A stretch of DNA of 64,000 nucleotides from Halopseudomonas yangmingensis. Its GTDB lineage: Bacteria; Pseudomonadota; Gammaproteobacteria; Pseudomonadales; Pseudomonadaceae. The notes beneath the pieces are model-generated. The model worked only from the letters and a program-made list of their open reading frames with translations. It ran no database searches and was not told the origin of the DNA. Positions 52,288 through 63,975 of the stretch are shown here, piece after piece. The stretch's first letter is position 1. Each line of letters starts with the position of its first letter. The translations under genes and the position numbers were made by a program. The stretch spans positions 1-64,000 of the forward strand of contig NZ_FOUI01000008.1 of NCBI RefSeq assembly GCF_900114825.1. Direction: 5' to 3'.

Positions 52288-53385
52288 ATGCTGCCAGACC
52301 GATTTCTTCGCCAGATACTGGATAATCAGACCACTGCCGTGCTGCTGCTGGATGACCAGCTGAAGGTCAGCTACATCAATCCGGCAGCCGAAATGCTGCT
52401 GGCTGTCAGCGGCCAGCGGGTGCTGCACCAGCACGTCGATGGCCTGTTCCACGACACCGCACTGGCGCATGACTCACTGGAGAACGCTGCCAGCAATGCG
52501 CACCCCTTCACCAAACGTGAAGCCCAATTGCAGCTGGGTAACGGCCAGAGCCTGATGGTCGACTATTCGGTGACGCCGATAGTCACCGGAGGACACAACT
52601 GGCTGTTGCTGGAAATGCACCTGCGTGACCGCCTGCTACGCATTACCCGCGAAGAAGCGCAGATGTCCAAACAGGAAGTCACCCGCACCCTGGTGCGCGG
52701 CCTGGCCCACGAAATCAAGAACCCGCTGGGTGGCATTCGTGGTGCAGCCCAGCTGCTGGCACGCGAACTGCCGGAAACCGGTCTGCGTGACTACACCGAC
52801 GTGATCATCGCCGAGGCCGACCGGTTGCGCAGCCTGGTCGACAGCATGCTCGGCCCGTACCGCCCACCACAGCTCAAGCCGATCAATATCCACCAGATCA
52901 CCGAACGGGTCTGCAGCCTGATCGAGGCGGAAACCCAGGGCCAGCTGAAGCTGCAGCGCGATTACGATCCGAGCATCCCGGACCTGCTCGGCGACAGCGA
53001 ACAGCTGATCCAGGCGGTGCTCAATATCGTACGCAACGCGATGCAGGCAATTGCCGGTGCCGGCAGCCTGGAGCACGGGCGCATTACCCTGCGCACCCGC
53101 ACCCTGCGCCAGTTCACCATCGGCCAGCATCGCCACCGGCTGGTCTGCCGCCTGCAGATCATCGACAACGGCCCGGGCATTCCGGCCGACATGCTCGACA
53201 GCATTTTTTACCCGATGGTCAGTGGCCGAGCCGATGGCACCGGTCTGGGGCTGGCCATTACCCAGAACATCATCAGCCAGCACCAGGGACTGATCGAATG
53301 CGAGAGTCAGCCCGGGCTGACCCAGTTCACCCTGTTTCTGCCGCTGGAACCCGCTTCAGGAGAGACGCCGAATGACGCACGCTGA
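52288..53385 (+). CDS. ntrB: Nitrogen-regulation sensor kinase NtrB (NRII)
   Basis: Soluble PII-responsive histidine kinase/phosphatase, 365 residues. An N-terminal PAS domain (about 8-115, DNQTTAVLLLDDQLKVSYINPAAEMLL), His141 in the dimerisation domain (RGLAHEIKNPLGGIRGAAQLL), N-box LNIVRNAMQAI and G-boxes DNGPGIP and GTGLGLAI are present. No membrane segment. It overlaps ntrC by 14 bases. Partner regulator and target sites (glnA, own promoter) are both in the window. Confidence 0.98.
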   Translation: MLPDRFLRQILDNQTTAVLLLDDQLKVSYINPAAEMLLAVSGQRVLHQHVDGLFHDTALAHDSLENAASNAHPFTKREAQLQLGNGQSLMVDYSVTPIVTGGHNWLLLEMHLRDRLLRITREEAQMSKQEVTRTLVRGLAHEIKNPLGGIRGAAQLLARELPETGLRDYTDVIIAEADRLRSLVDSMLGPYRPPQLKPINIHQITERVCSLIEAETQGQLKLQRDYDPSIPDLLGDSEQLIQAVLNIVRNAMQAIAGAGSLEHGRITLRTRTLRQFTIGQHRHRLVCRLQIIDNGPGIPADMLDSIFYPMVSGRADGTGLGLAITQNIISQHQGLIECESQPGLTQFTLFLPLEPASGETPNDAR

Positions 53386-54808
53386 CAATGTCTGGATCGT
53401 TGATGACGACCGCTCCATCCGCTGGGTACTGGAAAAAGCCCTGCAACAGGAAGGCCTGCAGCCAGAGTGCTTTGACAGCGCCGACAAGGCTCTCAGCCGC
53501 CTGCAGCAGCAGCGCCCGGATGTACTGATCAGCGATATCCGCATGCCCGGCAGCAGCGGGCTGGAGTTGCTCAGCCGGGTGCGCGAGCAGTTCCCTCGGC
53601 TGCCGGTAATCATCATGACCGCGCATTCGGATCTGGACAGTGCGGTGGCCTCCTACCAGGGCGGTGCCTTCGAATACCTGCCCAAGCCGTTCGATGTCGA
53701 CGAGGCGGTGGCACTGGTACGTCGCGCGCTGGCGCACAGCCGCGAGCAGGCCGCACAGGAGAGCGAGCCGACATTGGCGCGCACCCCGGAGATCATCGGC
53801 GAGGCACCGGCGATGCAGGAGGTGTTCCGCGCCATTGGCCGGCTGTCCAACTCGAATATCACGGTACTGATCAACGGCGAATCGGGGACCGGCAAGGAGC
53901 TGGTAGCGCAGGCCCTGCACCGCCACAGCCCGCGTGCGCGCAATCCGTTCATTGCGCTGAACATGGCGGCGATCCCCAAGGACCTGATGGAATCCGAACT
54001 GTTCGGTCACGAGAAGGGTGCCTTTACCGGTGCCGCGACCCAGCGCCGTGGCCGTTTCGAGCAGGCCGATGGCGGCACCCTGTTCCTCGACGAGATCGGT
54101 GACATGCCGGCCGAGACCCAGACCCGCCTGCTACGGGTGCTGGCCGATGGGGAGTTCTACCGGGTCGGCGGCCATACGCCGATCAAGGTGGACGTGCGCA
54201 TCATCGCTGCCACCCACCAGAACCTCGAGGGCCTGGTGCAGGCCGGCAAGTTCCGCGAGGACCTGTTCCACCGGCTTAACGTCATCCGCATCCACATCCC
54301 GCGACTGGCCGATCGCCGCGAGGACATTCCGGCACTGGCCCAGCATTTCCTTGCCCGCGCGGCGCTGGAACTGACGGTGGAGCCAAAGATTCTCAAGCCG
54401 CAGACCCAGGAGTTCATCAGCAACCTGCCGTGGCCAGGCAACGTGCGCCAGCTGGAGAACACCTGCCGCTGGATTACCGTGATGGCGTCCGGGCGCGAGG
54501 TGCTGATCGACGACCTGCCGCCGGAACTGCTGAACCAGCCCCAGGAAAACAACGTCAACGGTCACTGGGAACAGAGCCTGCGGGTCTGGGCCGAGCAGGC
54601 GTTGGCACGCGGCGCGCACAACCTGCTGGATACCGCAGTGCCGGCGTTCGAACGAATCATGATCGAAACCGCCCTGCGCCACACCGCCGGCCGCCGTCGT
54701 GATGCCGCCGAGCTGCTCGGTTGGGGCCGCAACACGCTGACGCGCAAGATCAAGGAGCTGGGCATGAATGTGGATGGCGGTGAAGATGACGAGGCAGATG
54801 TGGGCTGA
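53372..54808 (+). CDS. ntrC: Nitrogen-regulation sigma-54 activator NtrC (NRI)
   Basis: Enhancer-binding protein, 478 residues. The receiver domain has Asp11-13 and phospho-acceptor Asp55 ([10 protein letters not shown]). The AAA+ core has Walker A GESGTGKE, the sigma-54 contact loop [14 protein letters not shown] Walker B and [13 protein letters not shown] Fis-type helix-turn-helix ends the protein ([23 protein letters not shown]). It should bind the dyads at 49679-49726 and 52069-52103. Confidence 0.99.
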   Translation: MTHADNVWIVDDDRSIRWVLEKALQQEGLQPECFDSADKALSRLQQQRPDVLISDIRMPGSSGLELLSRVREQFPRLPVIIMTAHSDLDSAVASYQGGAFEYLPKPFDVDEAVALVRRALAHSREQAAQESEPTLARTPEIIGEAPAMQEVFRAIGRLSNSNITVLINGESGTGKELVAQALHRHSPRARNPFIALNMAAIPKDLMESELFGHEKGAFTGAATQRRGRFEQADGGTLFLDEIGDMPAETQTRLLRVLADGEFYRVGGHTPIKVDVRIIAATHQNLEGLVQAGKFREDLFHRLNVIRIHIPRLADRREDIPALAQHFLARAALELTVEPKILKPQTQEFISNLPWPGNVRQLENTCRWITVMASGREVLIDDLPPELLNQPQENNVNGHWEQSLRVWAEQALARGAHNLLDTAVPAFERIMIETALRHTAGRRRDAAELLGWGRNTLTRKIKELGMNVDGGEDDEADVG

Positions 54809-54975
54809 ACTGACCGTGCATGGATCGCCACAGGCCTGACGGCCTTCGCGATGACATTGCGTGTGTGAGTTGGTTACAGCTGCAGGGGCACCGGGCAGCA
54901 ACCATCTGCAAGACAGGCTTCAATAATGCCGGTCCGCCCGGCTAGACTGCCGACCTGCCATCAGGAAGCCGTCGC

Positions 54976-55440
54976 ATGTTCCATATCGCCCTGCTTGAAC
55001 CGGAAATTCCACCGAATACCGGCAATATCATCCGGCTGTGTGCCAATACCGGCAGCCAGTTGCACCTGATCCAGCCGTTGGGCTTCGAGCTGGATGACAA
55101 GCGCCTGCGCCGGGCCGGGCTGGATTACCACGAGTTTGCCGCACTGAAAGTCCACGCCAACCTGCAGAGCTGTCTGGACAGCGTGCAGCCGCAGCGGGTG
55201 TTCGCCCTGAGCACCAAGGGCACCCGCTGGTTCAGCGAGGTTGAGTATCGGCCCGGCGACCTGTTTCTGTTCGGCCCGGAAAGTCGCGGATTGCCGGTTG
55301 ATATCCGCGAGTCGCTGCCGCCAGAACAGGTGCTGCGGATTCCCATGCAGCCGGACAGCCGCAGCCTGAACCTGTCCAATAGCGCCGCGGTGCTGGTCTA
55401 CGAAGCCTGGCGCCAGCAGGGTTTTGCCGGTGCGCAGTAA
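54976..55440 (+). CDS. trmL: tRNA (cytidine/uridine-34-2'-O)-methyltransferase
   Basis: SPOUT methyltransferase modifying the wobble base of tRNA-Leu isoacceptors; 154 residues. All three knot motifs are visible: [15 protein letters not shown] (about 12-26), [12 protein letters not shown] (about 96-107) and [26 protein letters not shown]. The preceding gap (54809-54975) holds only a short AGGCC/GGCCT hairpin. Placement after ntrBC is typical for Pseudomonas. Confidence 0.96.
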   Translation: MFHIALLEPEIPPNTGNIIRLCANTGSQLHLIQPLGFELDDKRLRRAGLDYHEFAALKVHANLQSCLDSVQPQRVFALSTKGTRWFSEVEYRPGDLFLFGPESRGLPVDIRESLPPEQVLRIPMQPDSRSLNLSNSAAVLVYEAWRQQGFAGAQ

Positions 55441-55601
55441 CGGCCCGCAAGGCATTACCCACTGGCCCTGACCGGACTCCGGCACAGACGGGCAGCAACA
55501 AACATGAATGAAATCGAACAACAACAAGAAAAACATCAGTTTTACTCATAGCCAGTCTCACCCCAACAATGTCCCCCGTATTCAACAGGGAGACTGCCGC
55601 G

Positions 55602-57899
55602 ATGGCACTGACACACAACCTCGGATTTCCCCGGATTGGCCGGGACCGTGAACTGAAAAAAGCACTGGAAGCCTACTGGAAAGGCGATATTGACCAGGCC
55701 GCGCTGCTTGAGGTCGGCCGCCGGCTGCGTGCCGAGCACTGGCACCTGCAGCAGCAGGCCGGCATCGAACTGCTGCCAGTGGGTGATTTTGCCTGGTATG
55801 ACCAGGTTCTGACCCACTCGCTGACCTTTGGCGTCATCCCCGAACGTTTCCAGCGGCACGCCGGAACGCCGGATCTGGACACCCTGTTCGGCATGGCCCG
55901 TGGTGTCAGCCAGAGCGGTTGCTGTGGCGGCGCGCATGCCGAGGAAATGACCAAGTGGTTCGATACCAATTACCACTATCTGGTCCCCGAATTCAGCGCC
56001 GACCAGCAGTTTGCCCTTAACTGGGAGCAACTGTTCGATGAAGTGACCGAAGCCCAGGCCCTGGGTTATCGGGTCAAACCGGTGCTGATCGGCCCGCTGA
56101 GCTATCTCTGGCTGGGCAAGGAAAAGGGCAGCCCCTTCAACCGCCTGGCGCTGCTGGAACGCCTGCTGCCGGTGTATGGCGAGATACTGCAACGGCTGGC
56201 GGAGCAGAACGTTGAGTGGGTGCAGATCGACGAGCCGATCCTGTCGCTCGACCTGCCACAGGACTGGAAGAATGCCTTTGAGCGGGCCTACAACCTGCTG
56301 CAGAAGGAGCCCTGCAAGAAGCTGGTGGCCAGCTACTTTGCCGGTCTTGAGGAGAATCTCGGGCTGGCCGCCGGCTTGCCGGTGGATGGCCTGCATATTG
56401 ACTTGGTACGCGCACCGGAGCAGTTCCCGGCAATTCTCGACCGCCTGCCGGCCTACAAGGTGCTGTCGCTCGGTCTGGTGAATGGTCGCAACGTCTGGCG
56501 TACCGACCTGCAGCAGGCACTGACTGTGCTGCAGCAGGCCGAGGAGCGCCTTGGCCCACGCCTGTGGCTGGCCCCCAGTTGCTCGCTGCTGCATTGCCCG
56601 GTTGACCTGCAACGCGAGGATCAACTAGACGACGAACTGAAAAGCTGGCTGGCCTTTGCCGTGCAGAAATGCGAGGAAGTGGCGCTGCTGGCACGCGCCC
56701 TGCGCCAGCCTGAATGCCCCGAGGTGCAGTCGGCACTGGCGCAGAACCGCGCACTGCAGGCCAGTCGTGCGGCATCACCACGCATTCACAAGCCGCAGGT
56801 ACAGGCGCGACTGGCGGCCATCACCCCAGCCGACAGCCGGCGACAGTCGCCGTTTGCCATGCGCAGCGCACAGCAGCGCGCCCGGCTGGATCTGCCGCCG
56901 CTGCCGACCACCACCATCGGCTCCTTCCCGCAGACGCCGGCGATCCGTCTGGCCCGTCAGGCGTTCAAGGCCGGCAGGATCTCGGCCGCCGAGTACACCG
57001 AAGCAATGCACAGCGAAATCCGTCACGCGGTGGCCGTGCAGGAACAACTGGGACTGGATGTGCTGGTGCATGGCGAGGCCGAACGCAACGACATGGTCGA
57101 GTACTTTGCCGAACAGCTGGATGGCTATGCCTTCACCCGTTATGGCTGGGTGCAGAGTTACGGCTCGCGCTGCGTCAAACCGGCGATCATCTATGGCGAC
57201 CTGAGCCGGCCACAACCGATGACCCTGGACTGGATCCGCTTTGCCCAGAGCTGCACCGACAAACCGATGAAGGGCATGCTGACCGGGCCAGTGACCATGC
57301 TGATGTGGTCATTCAGCCGCGATGATATCCCCCGCGAGCAGCAGGCACGGCAACTGGCGCTGGCGATTCGCGACGAAGTGGTGGATCTGGAAGCAGCGGG
57401 TATCGGCATTATCCAGATCGATGAGGCGGCTTTCCGCGAAGGCCTGCCGCTGCGTCGGGCTGGATGGCAGGCTTACCTGGACTGGGCCACCGAGGCCTTC
57501 CGCCTGACTGCCAGCGGGGTGCGTGACGAGACGCAGATCCATACCCACATGTGCTACAGCGAGTTCAATGATGTAATCGAGTCGATCGCGGCAATGGATG
57601 CCGATGTGATCACCATCGAGACCTCACGCTCGGACATGGAGCTGCTGCAAGCCTTCGAGCGCTTCGACTACCCCAACGAGATCGGGCCCGGGGTGTATGA
57701 CATCCACTCGCCACGGGTACCCGCGGTGGAAGATATGCTCAGGCTGCTGCGCAAGGCGGCTGAGCGCATTGCCCCGGAGCGGCTGTGGGTGAATCCGGAT
57801 TGCGGCCTGAAAACCCGCGGCTGGGAGGAAACCCGTGCGGCGCTGGGCAATATGCTGGAAGCGACCCGGCAGCTGCGCGGGGAACTGGTTCAGGAATGA
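55602..57899 (+). CDS. metE: Cobalamin-independent methionine synthase
   Basis: Transfers methyl from 5-methyltetrahydrofolate (triglutamate) to homocysteine; 765 residues from ATG 55602 (CAGGGAG upstream; the frame extends to 55569). Two homologous barrels: the N-terminal one begins [25 protein letters not shown]. The C-terminal one starts [25 protein letters not shown] and holds the zinc ligands in HTHMCYSEF and [11 protein letters not shown], with the proton-relay His in YDIHSPRVP. MetR control is common for metE; I did not find a convincing MetR box in 55441-55601. Downstream lies a repeat element. Confidence 0.98.
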   Translation: MALTHNLGFPRIGRDRELKKALEAYWKGDIDQAALLEVGRRLRAEHWHLQQQAGIELLPVGDFAWYDQVLTHSLTFGVIPERFQRHAGTPDLDTLFGMARGVSQSGCCGGAHAEEMTKWFDTNYHYLVPEFSADQQFALNWEQLFDEVTEAQALGYRVKPVLIGPLSYLWLGKEKGSPFNRLALLERLLPVYGEILQRLAEQNVEWVQIDEPILSLDLPQDWKNAFERAYNLLQKEPCKKLVASYFAGLEENLGLAAGLPVDGLHIDLVRAPEQFPAILDRLPAYKVLSLGLVNGRNVWRTDLQQALTVLQQAEERLGPRLWLAPSCSLLHCPVDLQREDQLDDELKSWLAFAVQKCEEVALLARALRQPECPEVQSALAQNRALQASRAASPRIHKPQVQARLAAITPADSRRQSPFAMRSAQQRARLDLPPLPTTTIGSFPQTPAIRLARQAFKAGRISAAEYTEAMHSEIRHAVAVQEQLGLDVLVHGEAERNDMVEYFAEQLDGYAFTRYGWVQSYGSRCVKPAIIYGDLSRPQPMTLDWIRFAQSCTDKPMKGMLTGPVTMLMWSFSRDDIPREQQARQLALAIRDEVVDLEAAGIGIIQIDEAAFREGLPLRRAGWQAYLDWATEAFRLTASGVRDETQIHTHMCYSEFNDVIESIAAMDADVITIETSRSDMELLQAFERFDYPNEIGPGVYDIHSPRVPAVEDMLRLLRKAAERIAPERLWVNPDCGLKTRGWEETRAALGNMLEATRQLRGELVQE

Positions 57900-57910
57900 G
57901 CTGCACGCTC

Positions 57911-58037
57911 TGGATTCCCGCCTTCGCGGGAATGACGGGGTAAAGGGAGGGGTGACTGACTGGATTCCACATGCACAAGTATGACCAGCCAGTGTGTCTG
58001 CACAACTCACCGTCATTCCCGCGAAGGCGGGAATCCA
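57911..58037. repeat. 127-base inverted-repeat element
   Basis: Perfect 28-base inverted arms, 57911-57938 and 58010-58037. Each contains the self-complementary GATTCCCGCCTTCGCGGGAA, around a 71-base centre with no ORF. The arms match a very widespread class of short mobile-looking repeats (GGATTCCCGCCTTCGCGGGAATGACG type) known from many proteobacterial intergenic regions. It lies just after metE. Confidence 0.85.
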
Positions 58038-58054
58038 GGGCGCCAATCCAAGTA

Positions 58055-58087
58055 GCAGTCAGCCCCGTGCAACGCGGGACTGACTGC
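58055..58087. terminator. Strong hairpin between convergent metE and oxidoreductase genes
   Basis: GCAGTCAG pairs with CTGACTGC, extended inward by CCCCG/CGCGGG. No T-run. Being between convergent stops it probably ends both transcripts, together with the neighbouring repeat. Confidence 0.6.
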
Positions 58088-58097
58088 ACAAAGCAAC

Positions 58098-59075
58098 TCA
58101 GCGGGTCTTGATCACGACCTTGCCAACAGCCTTGCGCGAGGTGAGCATGGCCAGCGCGTCTTCGTACTGGTTCAGCTCATAGGTCTGCGAGACCAGCGGC
58201 TTGAGCTTGCCTTCGGTGTGCCAGGCGAACAGCTGCTGGAAGTTGGCCAGGTTGTCCTGCGGCTGGCGCGCGGCAAAGGCGCCCCAGAATACGCCAACCA
58301 CGGCGGCGCCCTTGAGCAGCGGCAGGTTGGCCGGCATTTCCGGGATGCGGCCACTGGCAAAACCGACCACCAGCAGACGGCCATTCCAGTTGATGCAGCG
58401 CAGCGACTGGTCAAACAGATCGCCACCCACCGGATCATAGATAACATCAGCGCCCTGGCCCTTGGTCAGCGCCTTGACCTTTTCCTTCAGCTCGCCATCG
58501 GCGTAATTGATCAGCTCGTCAGCGCCAGCCTGGCGGGCAATTTCCAGCTTGTCGTCACTGGAGGCTGCGGCAATCACCCGCGCGCCCATGGCCTTGCCGA
58601 TTTCCACGGCAGCCAGGCCCACACCACCGGAGGCACCCAGTACCAGCAGGGTCTCACCCGGCTGCAGGTTGGCACGCTGCTTGAGTGCGTGCATCGAGGT
58701 GCCGTAGGTCATGCTGAAACCGGCGGCAGTGACGTAGTCCATGTCGTCGGGCATCGGCAGCACGCGACCTGCGTCGGCGGCGACCTTTTCGGCAAAGCTG
58801 CCGAAGCCGGTGAGCGCCATCACCCGGTCACCCGGCTTGAGGTGCTTGACGTTTTCACCCACGGCGCTGACCACACCGGCTGCCTCGCCACCCGGGGAGA
58901 ACGGGAACGGCGGTTTGACCTGGTACTTGCCTTCGATGATCAGGGTGTCGGGGAAATTCACGCCGGCGGCATGGATGTCGATGATTACATCGTTTTTCTT
59001 CGCAACCGGATCAGTGGTTTCTTCCAGAACCAGACTACTGGCAGGTCCATAGGCTTTGCAGAGTACGGCTTTCAT
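58098..59075 (-). CDS. NADPH:quinone oxidoreductase (zinc-free MDR family)
   Basis: Medium-chain dehydrogenase/reductase of the quinone oxidoreductase subgroup, 325 residues. GroES-like N-terminal half (AGVNFPDTLIIEGKYQVKPPFPFSPGGEAAGVV), Rossmann half with VLGASGGVGLAAVEIGKAMGARVIAAASSDDK and YDPVGGDLFDQSLRCINWNGRLLVVGFASG. The structural-zinc cysteines of alcohol dehydrogenases are absent. Ribosome site AAGGGAG. Likely reduces quinones or enals with NADPH; the substrate is not readable. Confidence 0.92.
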   Translation of the reverse strand: MKAVLCKAYGPASSLVLEETTDPVAKKNDVIIDIHAAGVNFPDTLIIEGKYQVKPPFPFSPGGEAAGVVSAVGENVKHLKPGDRVMALTGFGSFAEKVAADAGRVLPMPDDMDYVTAAGFSMTYGTSMHALKQRANLQPGETLLVLGASGGVGLAAVEIGKAMGARVIAAASSDDKLEIARQAGADELINYADGELKEKVKALTKGQGADVIYDPVGGDLFDQSLRCINWNGRLLVVGFASGRIPEMPANLPLLKGAAVVGVFWGAFAARQPQDNLANFQQLFAWHTEGKLKPLVSQTYELNQYEDALAMLTSRKAVGKVVIKTR

Positions 59076-59217
59076 GGTGGCTCCCTTGGGTTTTTATTTC
59101 ATCTAGCCAGTGCCGGACACAGGCGTCAACAACCATAGCAGAGGCTGATTGGCTGTCATTGCTGGAGCTGGCAGTACAGCTTCGCTATGCTTGATGCAAT
59201 TTCAAGGAGCCGAACCC

Positions 59218-59601
59218 ATGCGTTTGATTACCGTATTGCTGCTGGGCAGCCTGTTAAGCACGCCGGCGCTGGCGCAGACTGCGCCGCAATACCACGAACT
59301 GTCTCCGGCCTTTGTTGGCGTGCTGGCTGGAAGTGGCGCGCGCATCCAGTACCTGAAAGCCGATGTGGCACTGCGCATCAATGATCCGGCAGCGCTGGCA
59401 CGAGTGCAGTACCACGACCCGCTGATCCGCAACGAGCTGGTCAGCCTGTTCGGCCAGCAGACCCGCGAAACGCTGGACTCGCTGGAAGGCAAGGAAGCGC
59501 TTCGCGCGACTGCCCTGGAACGGGTGCGCGCCGTACTGGAAAGCGAGGAAGGTCAACCCCTGGTCGACGACCTGTTATTCACCAACCTGATCACCCAGTA
59601 G
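59218..59601 (+). CDS. Exported FliL-family protein
   Basis: 127 residues from ATG 59218 (AAGGAG upstream). A signal peptide ([19 protein letters not shown]) replaces the membrane anchor of classical FliL. The domain [31 protein letters not shown] ... [31 protein letters not shown] ... [14 protein letters not shown] ... [12 protein letters not shown] is the FliL/stomatin-like fold. No flagellar gene is nearby, so a flagellar role is uncertain. It is convergent with gshA, whose stop lies inside its last codons (overlap 59591-59601). Confidence 0.83.
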   Translation: MRLITVLLLGSLLSTPALAQTAPQYHELSPAFVGVLAGSGARIQYLKADVALRINDPAALARVQYHDPLIRNELVSLFGQQTRETLDSLEGKEALRATALERVRAVLESEEGQPLVDDLLFTNLITQ

Positions 59602-61183
59602 CCAGTACATCCTGCCCGGCATCGGCCAGGTAGGCGGCGACAAAGCTGTCGAAATCGACAGTGTCCGCCGCCTCGATGGCCGCCTGCGCCTGCACTGACT
59701 GCTCGGCCTCGGCGACAAAGGCCTGCTGTCCGGCCGGCTCCAGCGGGTGCGCGAGGAACCAGCCACGATGCAACTCGGATTGCGCCAGGGCGAAGCTGAC
59801 GAAGCTGTCGCCATGCTCGCGAATACCTTGCAATACCCGCGCCGAGGGTGTCAGGTCTGGGTTTTCGAGGCGTGCGCGGGCCTCAGCCAGACTGTCAGCG
59901 TGCGCGCTGCCGCCTTCAACCCTATCCAGCTGGGCAGCACAGGCGCCAATTTCGTCCAGTAACGCCAGTCCCCACTCACGCAACTCGCGCGGCTCCCCTT
60001 GGCAACCCAATTGCAGGCCGGGCTGACGCCCCATGCGCACGGTGCAGGCGAAGTTGGCAGCCACCTCCTCGCACTCGTCATTCTCCAGCAACGGGCTCTC
60101 CTGCAGCGCGCAGTAGAGCAGGAAACTGTCGAGGAAACGCGCAGCGGACGGATCGATACCCAATGGCAGAAAAGGATCGATATCCATACAACGCACTTCG
60201 ATGTACTCCACGCCGCGTGCCGCCAGTGCATGCACCGGCTTCTCGCCGCTCTGGGTCACACGCTTGGGGCGGATCGGACTGTAGAACTCGTTCTCGATTT
60301 GCAGCAGGTTGGTATTCAACTGCTGCCACTGGCCGTCGGCATCGTGGGTGCCGAGGGCAGCATAGGGCGGGTAGGGCTGGCTGATCGCTTCGCGCATGCT
60401 GCGGATGTAGTTATCCAGACTGTTGTAACAGACATTCAGCCCGGCCTGAGCGTTGTTGTTGTAGCCCAGGTCGCTCATGCGCAGGCTGGTCGCCCAGGGC
60501 AGATACAGGGTGTCTTCCGACAGTCCCTGCAGGTCATGCTCGCGGCCCTGCAGAAAACTCCGGCAGACCGCCGGGGAGGCGCCGAACAGGTACATCAGCA
60601 GCCAGGCGTAGCGGCGGAAATTACGGATCAGTGCCACATAGCGCTCGGACTGGAAGTCCTGTGCACTGCCCTCACTGCCCTCGTGCTCGCGCAGCAGCGA
60701 CCACAGCTGCGGCGGCAGTGAGTAGTTGTAGTGGATACCGGCAATGCACTGCATGGCCTTGCCGTAGCGCACCGCCAGGCCGCGCCGGTAGACGTACTTG
60801 AGCAGGCCGATATTCGAGCGGCCGTAGCGGGCGATCGGAATACCGGTATCGTCGGCCGGTAGCTGACACGGCATGGAGGCGCTCCACAGGCGCTCGTCAC
60901 CCAGCTGACTGACGGTAAAGCGGTGGATGCGCTCGAGCTGGCTGAACAGCTCAGCCTGCGAATCGCTGACCGGAGTAATCAGCTCCAGCAGCGCCTCGGA
61001 ATAGTCGGTAGTGATGCTCGGGTGGGTCAGCGCCGAGCCCAGCGCCTGTGGGTGCGGGGTTTGTGCCAGCTGCGCGCTGGTATCGATGCGCAGGCACTCG
61101 CGCTCGATGCCGTGGCGGCTGTGGCCCAGCAGTTGCGGATCGGCATCGGCCAGCCAGGCCAGGCGTTTTTTCAGTGATGACAT
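59591..61183 (-). CDS. gshA: Glutamate-cysteine ligase
   Basis: First step of glutathione synthesis; proteobacterial GCL type, 530 residues from ATG 61183 (GGAG upstream; the longer frame starts with GTG). Landmarks: [14 protein letters not shown] near the N-terminus, [20 protein letters not shown], the MPCQLP and IPIARYG region, [17 protein letters not shown] and [19 protein letters not shown]. It lies in the conserved gshA-thioesterase-tex block of Pseudomonas, 51 bases after the thioesterase. Confidence 0.97.
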   Translation of the reverse strand: MSSLKKRLAWLADADPQLLGHSRHGIERECLRIDTSAQLAQTPHPQALGSALTHPSITTDYSEALLELITPVSDSQAELFSQLERIHRFTVSQLGDERLWSASMPCQLPADDTGIPIARYGRSNIGLLKYVYRRGLAVRYGKAMQCIAGIHYNYSLPPQLWSLLREHEGSEGSAQDFQSERYVALIRNFRRYAWLLMYLFGASPAVCRSFLQGREHDLQGLSEDTLYLPWATSLRMSDLGYNNNAQAGLNVCYNSLDNYIRSMREAISQPYPPYAALGTHDADGQWQQLNTNLLQIENEFYSPIRPKRVTQSGEKPVHALAARGVEYIEVRCMDIDPFLPLGIDPSAARFLDSFLLYCALQESPLLENDECEEVAANFACTVRMGRQPGLQLGCQGEPRELREWGLALLDEIGACAAQLDRVEGGSAHADSLAEARARLENPDLTPSARVLQGIREHGDSFVSFALAQSELHRGWFLAHPLEPAGQQAFVAEAEQSVQAQAAIEAADTVDFDSFVAAYLADAGQDVLATG

Positions 61184-61234
61184 GGCTGTCACTCCGGAAT
61201 CAGGCCCGCAGGCCGGGGGTTATTCAATGGTCGC

Positions 61235-61636
61235 TCAGATTCGCGCAAAGGTGCCCAGCGCCTTGGCCACCAGCTGGTCGTCCTGCCACACCTCGCCGTC
61301 CACCACCACGGTGCGGGTACCGGCATGCACCACCTTGCCTCGCCCCTCGAGGGCGCCACCGGTGACCGCCCGAGTGTAGTTGATCTTGCACTCAACGGTG
61401 GCCGTCACCTCATGCGGCTCCAGTACACTGAAGGCGGCAGCACCCATGGCCGAGTCGAGCAAGGTGAATACCACCCCGCCATGCACCCGGCCGGTTGAAT
61501 TGAAGTGCTGCTGCTGGATCTCCAGATGCAGGAAGCATTCACCCCGGCTGATATGCCGGAATTCCAGCCCGACCAGACGGGTAAAATCACTCATGCGGCT
61601 TTCGGCAAAGCCCTTGAGGGCGGGATGATCAACCAT
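61235..61636 (-). CDS. Hotdog-fold (PaaI-type) acyl-CoA thioesterase
   Basis: 133 residues. Hotdog fold with the PaaI-like catalytic region FNSTGRVHGGVVFTLLDSAMGAAAFSVLEPHEVTATVECKINYTRAV (Asn, Gly-Gly and Asp positions conserved) and a C-terminal strand with GRGKVVHAGTRTVVVDGEVW. Hydrolyses acyl- or aryl-CoA; the substrate is unknown. It starts two bases before the tex gene's end region (three-base gap), i.e. immediately downstream of tex on the minus strand. Confidence 0.92.
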   Translation of the reverse strand: MVDHPALKGFAESRMSDFTRLVGLEFRHISRGECFLHLEIQQQHFNSTGRVHGGVVFTLLDSAMGAAAFSVLEPHEVTATVECKINYTRAVTGGALEGRGKVVHAGTRTVVVDGEVWQDDQLVAKALGTFARI

Positions 61637-61638
61637 GG

Positions 61639-63975
61639 TCAGCGCTTCTTCAGATTCTTTGCATTGGCAAACAGGGCGCCCAAGGTAGCACCGGGCGGTG
61701 TGCTGCTGCCAGCGGATTTGCCGCTCTGGCGCGCGGCTGTCCGGGCTTTGGCGGAATCCCCCGCAGGACTGCCGACACGCCCGGCGCCGCTGGCTGCGCT
61801 GACCTCGGCATCCAGCCGCATGCTCAGGCTGATGCGCTGGCGTGGAATATCCACCTCAAGCACCTTGACCCGCACGATATCACCGGCCTTGACCACCTCG
61901 CGGGGATCCTTGACGAACTGCTGCGAGAGCATGGAAATGTGCACCAGCCCGTCCTGATGCACGCCGATATCGACGAAGGCGCCAAAGTTGGCGACATTGG
62001 TCACCACCCCTTCCAGGGTCATGCCGGGCTTCAGATCCGCCAGGGTCTCGACGCCGTCCTGGAAGGTCGCGGCCTTGAACTCCGGACGCGGATCACGACC
62101 GGGCTTGTCCAGCTCGCGCAGGATATCGCTGATGGTCGGCACACCAAAGCGCTCATCGGTGAAGCGCGCCGGCTCCAGCTTGCGCAGGAAGCCCGAATCG
62201 CCAATCAGGCTGCGGATGTCGCGCCCGGTGTCGACGGCGATGCGCTCGACCAGCGGATAAGCCTCGGGGTGCACCGCCGAAGCATCCAGCGGGTTGTCAC
62301 CATTCATCACGCGCAGGAAGCCGGCAGCCTGCTCAAAGGTCTTCTCGCCCAGCCGGCTGACCTTAAGCAGGTCGCGGCGGCTGCGGAAGGCGCCATGCTG
62401 GTTGCGGTAATCGACGATGTTCTGGGCGATGCCCGGATTCAGGCCGGAGACCCGGGTCAGCAGCGGCACCGAGGCGGTGTTCAGGTCAACGCCGACGGCG
62501 TTCACACAGTCCTCGACCACCGCATCCAGACTGCGCGCCAGCTTCAGCTGCGACACATCGTGCTGGTACTGGCCGACGCCGATGGATTTCGGCTCAATCT
62601 TCACCAGTTCCGCCAGCGGATCCTGCAGGCGCCGGGCAATCGACACCGCACCGCGGTAGGTCACATCCAGATCGGGAAACTCGCGGGCTGCCAGCTCGGA
62701 GGCGGAATACACCGAAGCACCGGCTTCGGAAACCACCACCTTGGTCAGCTGCAGGTCCGGGCATTGGCGCAGCAGGTCGGCGGCCAGTTTGTCGGTCTCA
62801 CGCGAGGCGGTTCCGTTACCGATAGCGATCAAGCCGACCCGGTGCTTGCGGCACAGGCTGGCCAGCTGTGCCAGCGACTGGTCCCACTGGTTGCGCGGGG
62901 CATGCGGGAACAGCGTGGCGCTGTCGAGCAGCTTGCCGGTGGCATCCACCACCACCAGCTTGACCCCGGTGCGCAACCCCGGATCCAGCCCCAGGGTAAT
63001 CCGCGGGCCGGCCGGGGCGGCCAGCAGCAGGTCCTTGAGATTGCTGGCAAACACCCGGATTGCCTCATCCTCGGCGGCTTCGCGCAAGTCGCCAAGCAGC
63101 TCGGTTTCCAGCTGGCCAAGCAGCTTGACCCGCCAGGTCCAGCGCACCACCTCGCCCAGCCAGCGGTCCGCGGCGCGGCCTTGCTGGCTGATGCCGACTG
63201 CCTCGGCAATCAGGCCTTCGCAGGGGTGACTGGTGCCGGCCGCCTGCTCACCCTCGCCCAACGCCAGACTGATGCTCAGCACCCCTTCGTTGCGCCCGCG
63301 CAGAATGGCCAGGGCGCGGTGCGAGGGCACCTTCGACAGGGGTTCATCGTATTCGAAATAGTCACGGAACTTGGCGCCCTCGGTCTCCTTGCCGGGCACC
63401 AGCCGCGATACCACCCGACCATCCTGTTTCAGGGTCTGGCGCAGCCGCTCCAGCAGGTTGGCATCCTCACTAAAGCGCTCCATCAGGATGTACTTGGCGC
63501 CGTCAAGTGCGGCCTTGATATCGGCCACGCCCTTGTCGGCATCAACAAAGCCGGCGGCCAGTTGCTCAGGGTCGAGGGTCGGATCGCCATACAGCTGATC
63601 GGCCAATGGGCCAAGACCGGCCTCCAGGGCAATCTGCCCCTTGGTGCGGCGCTTCGGCTTGTACGGCAGGTAGAGGTCTTCCAGGCGGGTCTTGGTCTCG
63701 GCGGCGCGGATGTCGCGCTCCAGATCCGGGCTCAGCTTGCCCTGTTCGGCAATACTGTTGAGGATGCTGCCTCGCCGGTCTTCCAGTTCGCGCAGGTAGC
63801 GCAGCCGCTCTTCCAGGTAGCGCAGCTGAGTATCATCCAGACTGCCGGTGACTTCCTTGCGGTAGCGGGCGATGAAGGGCACGCTGGCACCTTCGTCCAG
63901 CAGGGCTACGGTGGCATTCACCTGTTCGGGGCGCACCGCCAGTTCACTGGCGATACGTGCGGCTATGCTTTGCAT
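61639..63975 (-). CDS. tex: RNA-binding transcription accessory protein Tex
   Basis: Cytosolic nucleic-acid-binding protein, 778 residues, complete. Domains in order: Tex N-terminal helices (about 1-190, [24 protein letters not shown]), YqgF-like RNase H fold (about 325-445, [22 protein letters not shown]), a helix-hairpin-helix pair (about 500-560, [21 protein letters not shown]) and an S1 domain (about 650-720, [30 protein letters not shown]). A basic low-complexity tail ends it. The start lies 25 bases from the right edge, so its promoter is outside. Confidence 0.97.
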   Translation of the reverse strand: MQSIAARIASELAVRPEQVNATVALLDEGASVPFIARYRKEVTGSLDDTQLRYLEERLRYLRELEDRRGSILNSIAEQGKLSPDLERDIRAAETKTRLEDLYLPYKPKRRTKGQIALEAGLGPLADQLYGDPTLDPEQLAAGFVDADKGVADIKAALDGAKYILMERFSEDANLLERLRQTLKQDGRVVSRLVPGKETEGAKFRDYFEYDEPLSKVPSHRALAILRGRNEGVLSISLALGEGEQAAGTSHPCEGLIAEAVGISQQGRAADRWLGEVVRWTWRVKLLGQLETELLGDLREAAEDEAIRVFASNLKDLLLAAPAGPRITLGLDPGLRTGVKLVVVDATGKLLDSATLFPHAPRNQWDQSLAQLASLCRKHRVGLIAIGNGTASRETDKLAADLLRQCPDLQLTKVVVSEAGASVYSASELAAREFPDLDVTYRGAVSIARRLQDPLAELVKIEPKSIGVGQYQHDVSQLKLARSLDAVVEDCVNAVGVDLNTASVPLLTRVSGLNPGIAQNIVDYRNQHGAFRSRRDLLKVSRLGEKTFEQAAGFLRVMNGDNPLDASAVHPEAYPLVERIAVDTGRDIRSLIGDSGFLRKLEPARFTDERFGVPTISDILRELDKPGRDPRPEFKAATFQDGVETLADLKPGMTLEGVVTNVANFGAFVDIGVHQDGLVHISMLSQQFVKDPREVVKAGDIVRVKVLEVDIPRQRISLSMRLDAEVSAASGAGRVGSPAGDSAKARTAARQSGKSAGSSTPPGATLGALFANAKNLKKR

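Noticed and set aside
55504-55551. 15-codon leader ORF ([15 protein letters not shown]) before metE
   Set aside because: No ribosome site and no methionine-rich or attenuator structure nearby; could be chance.
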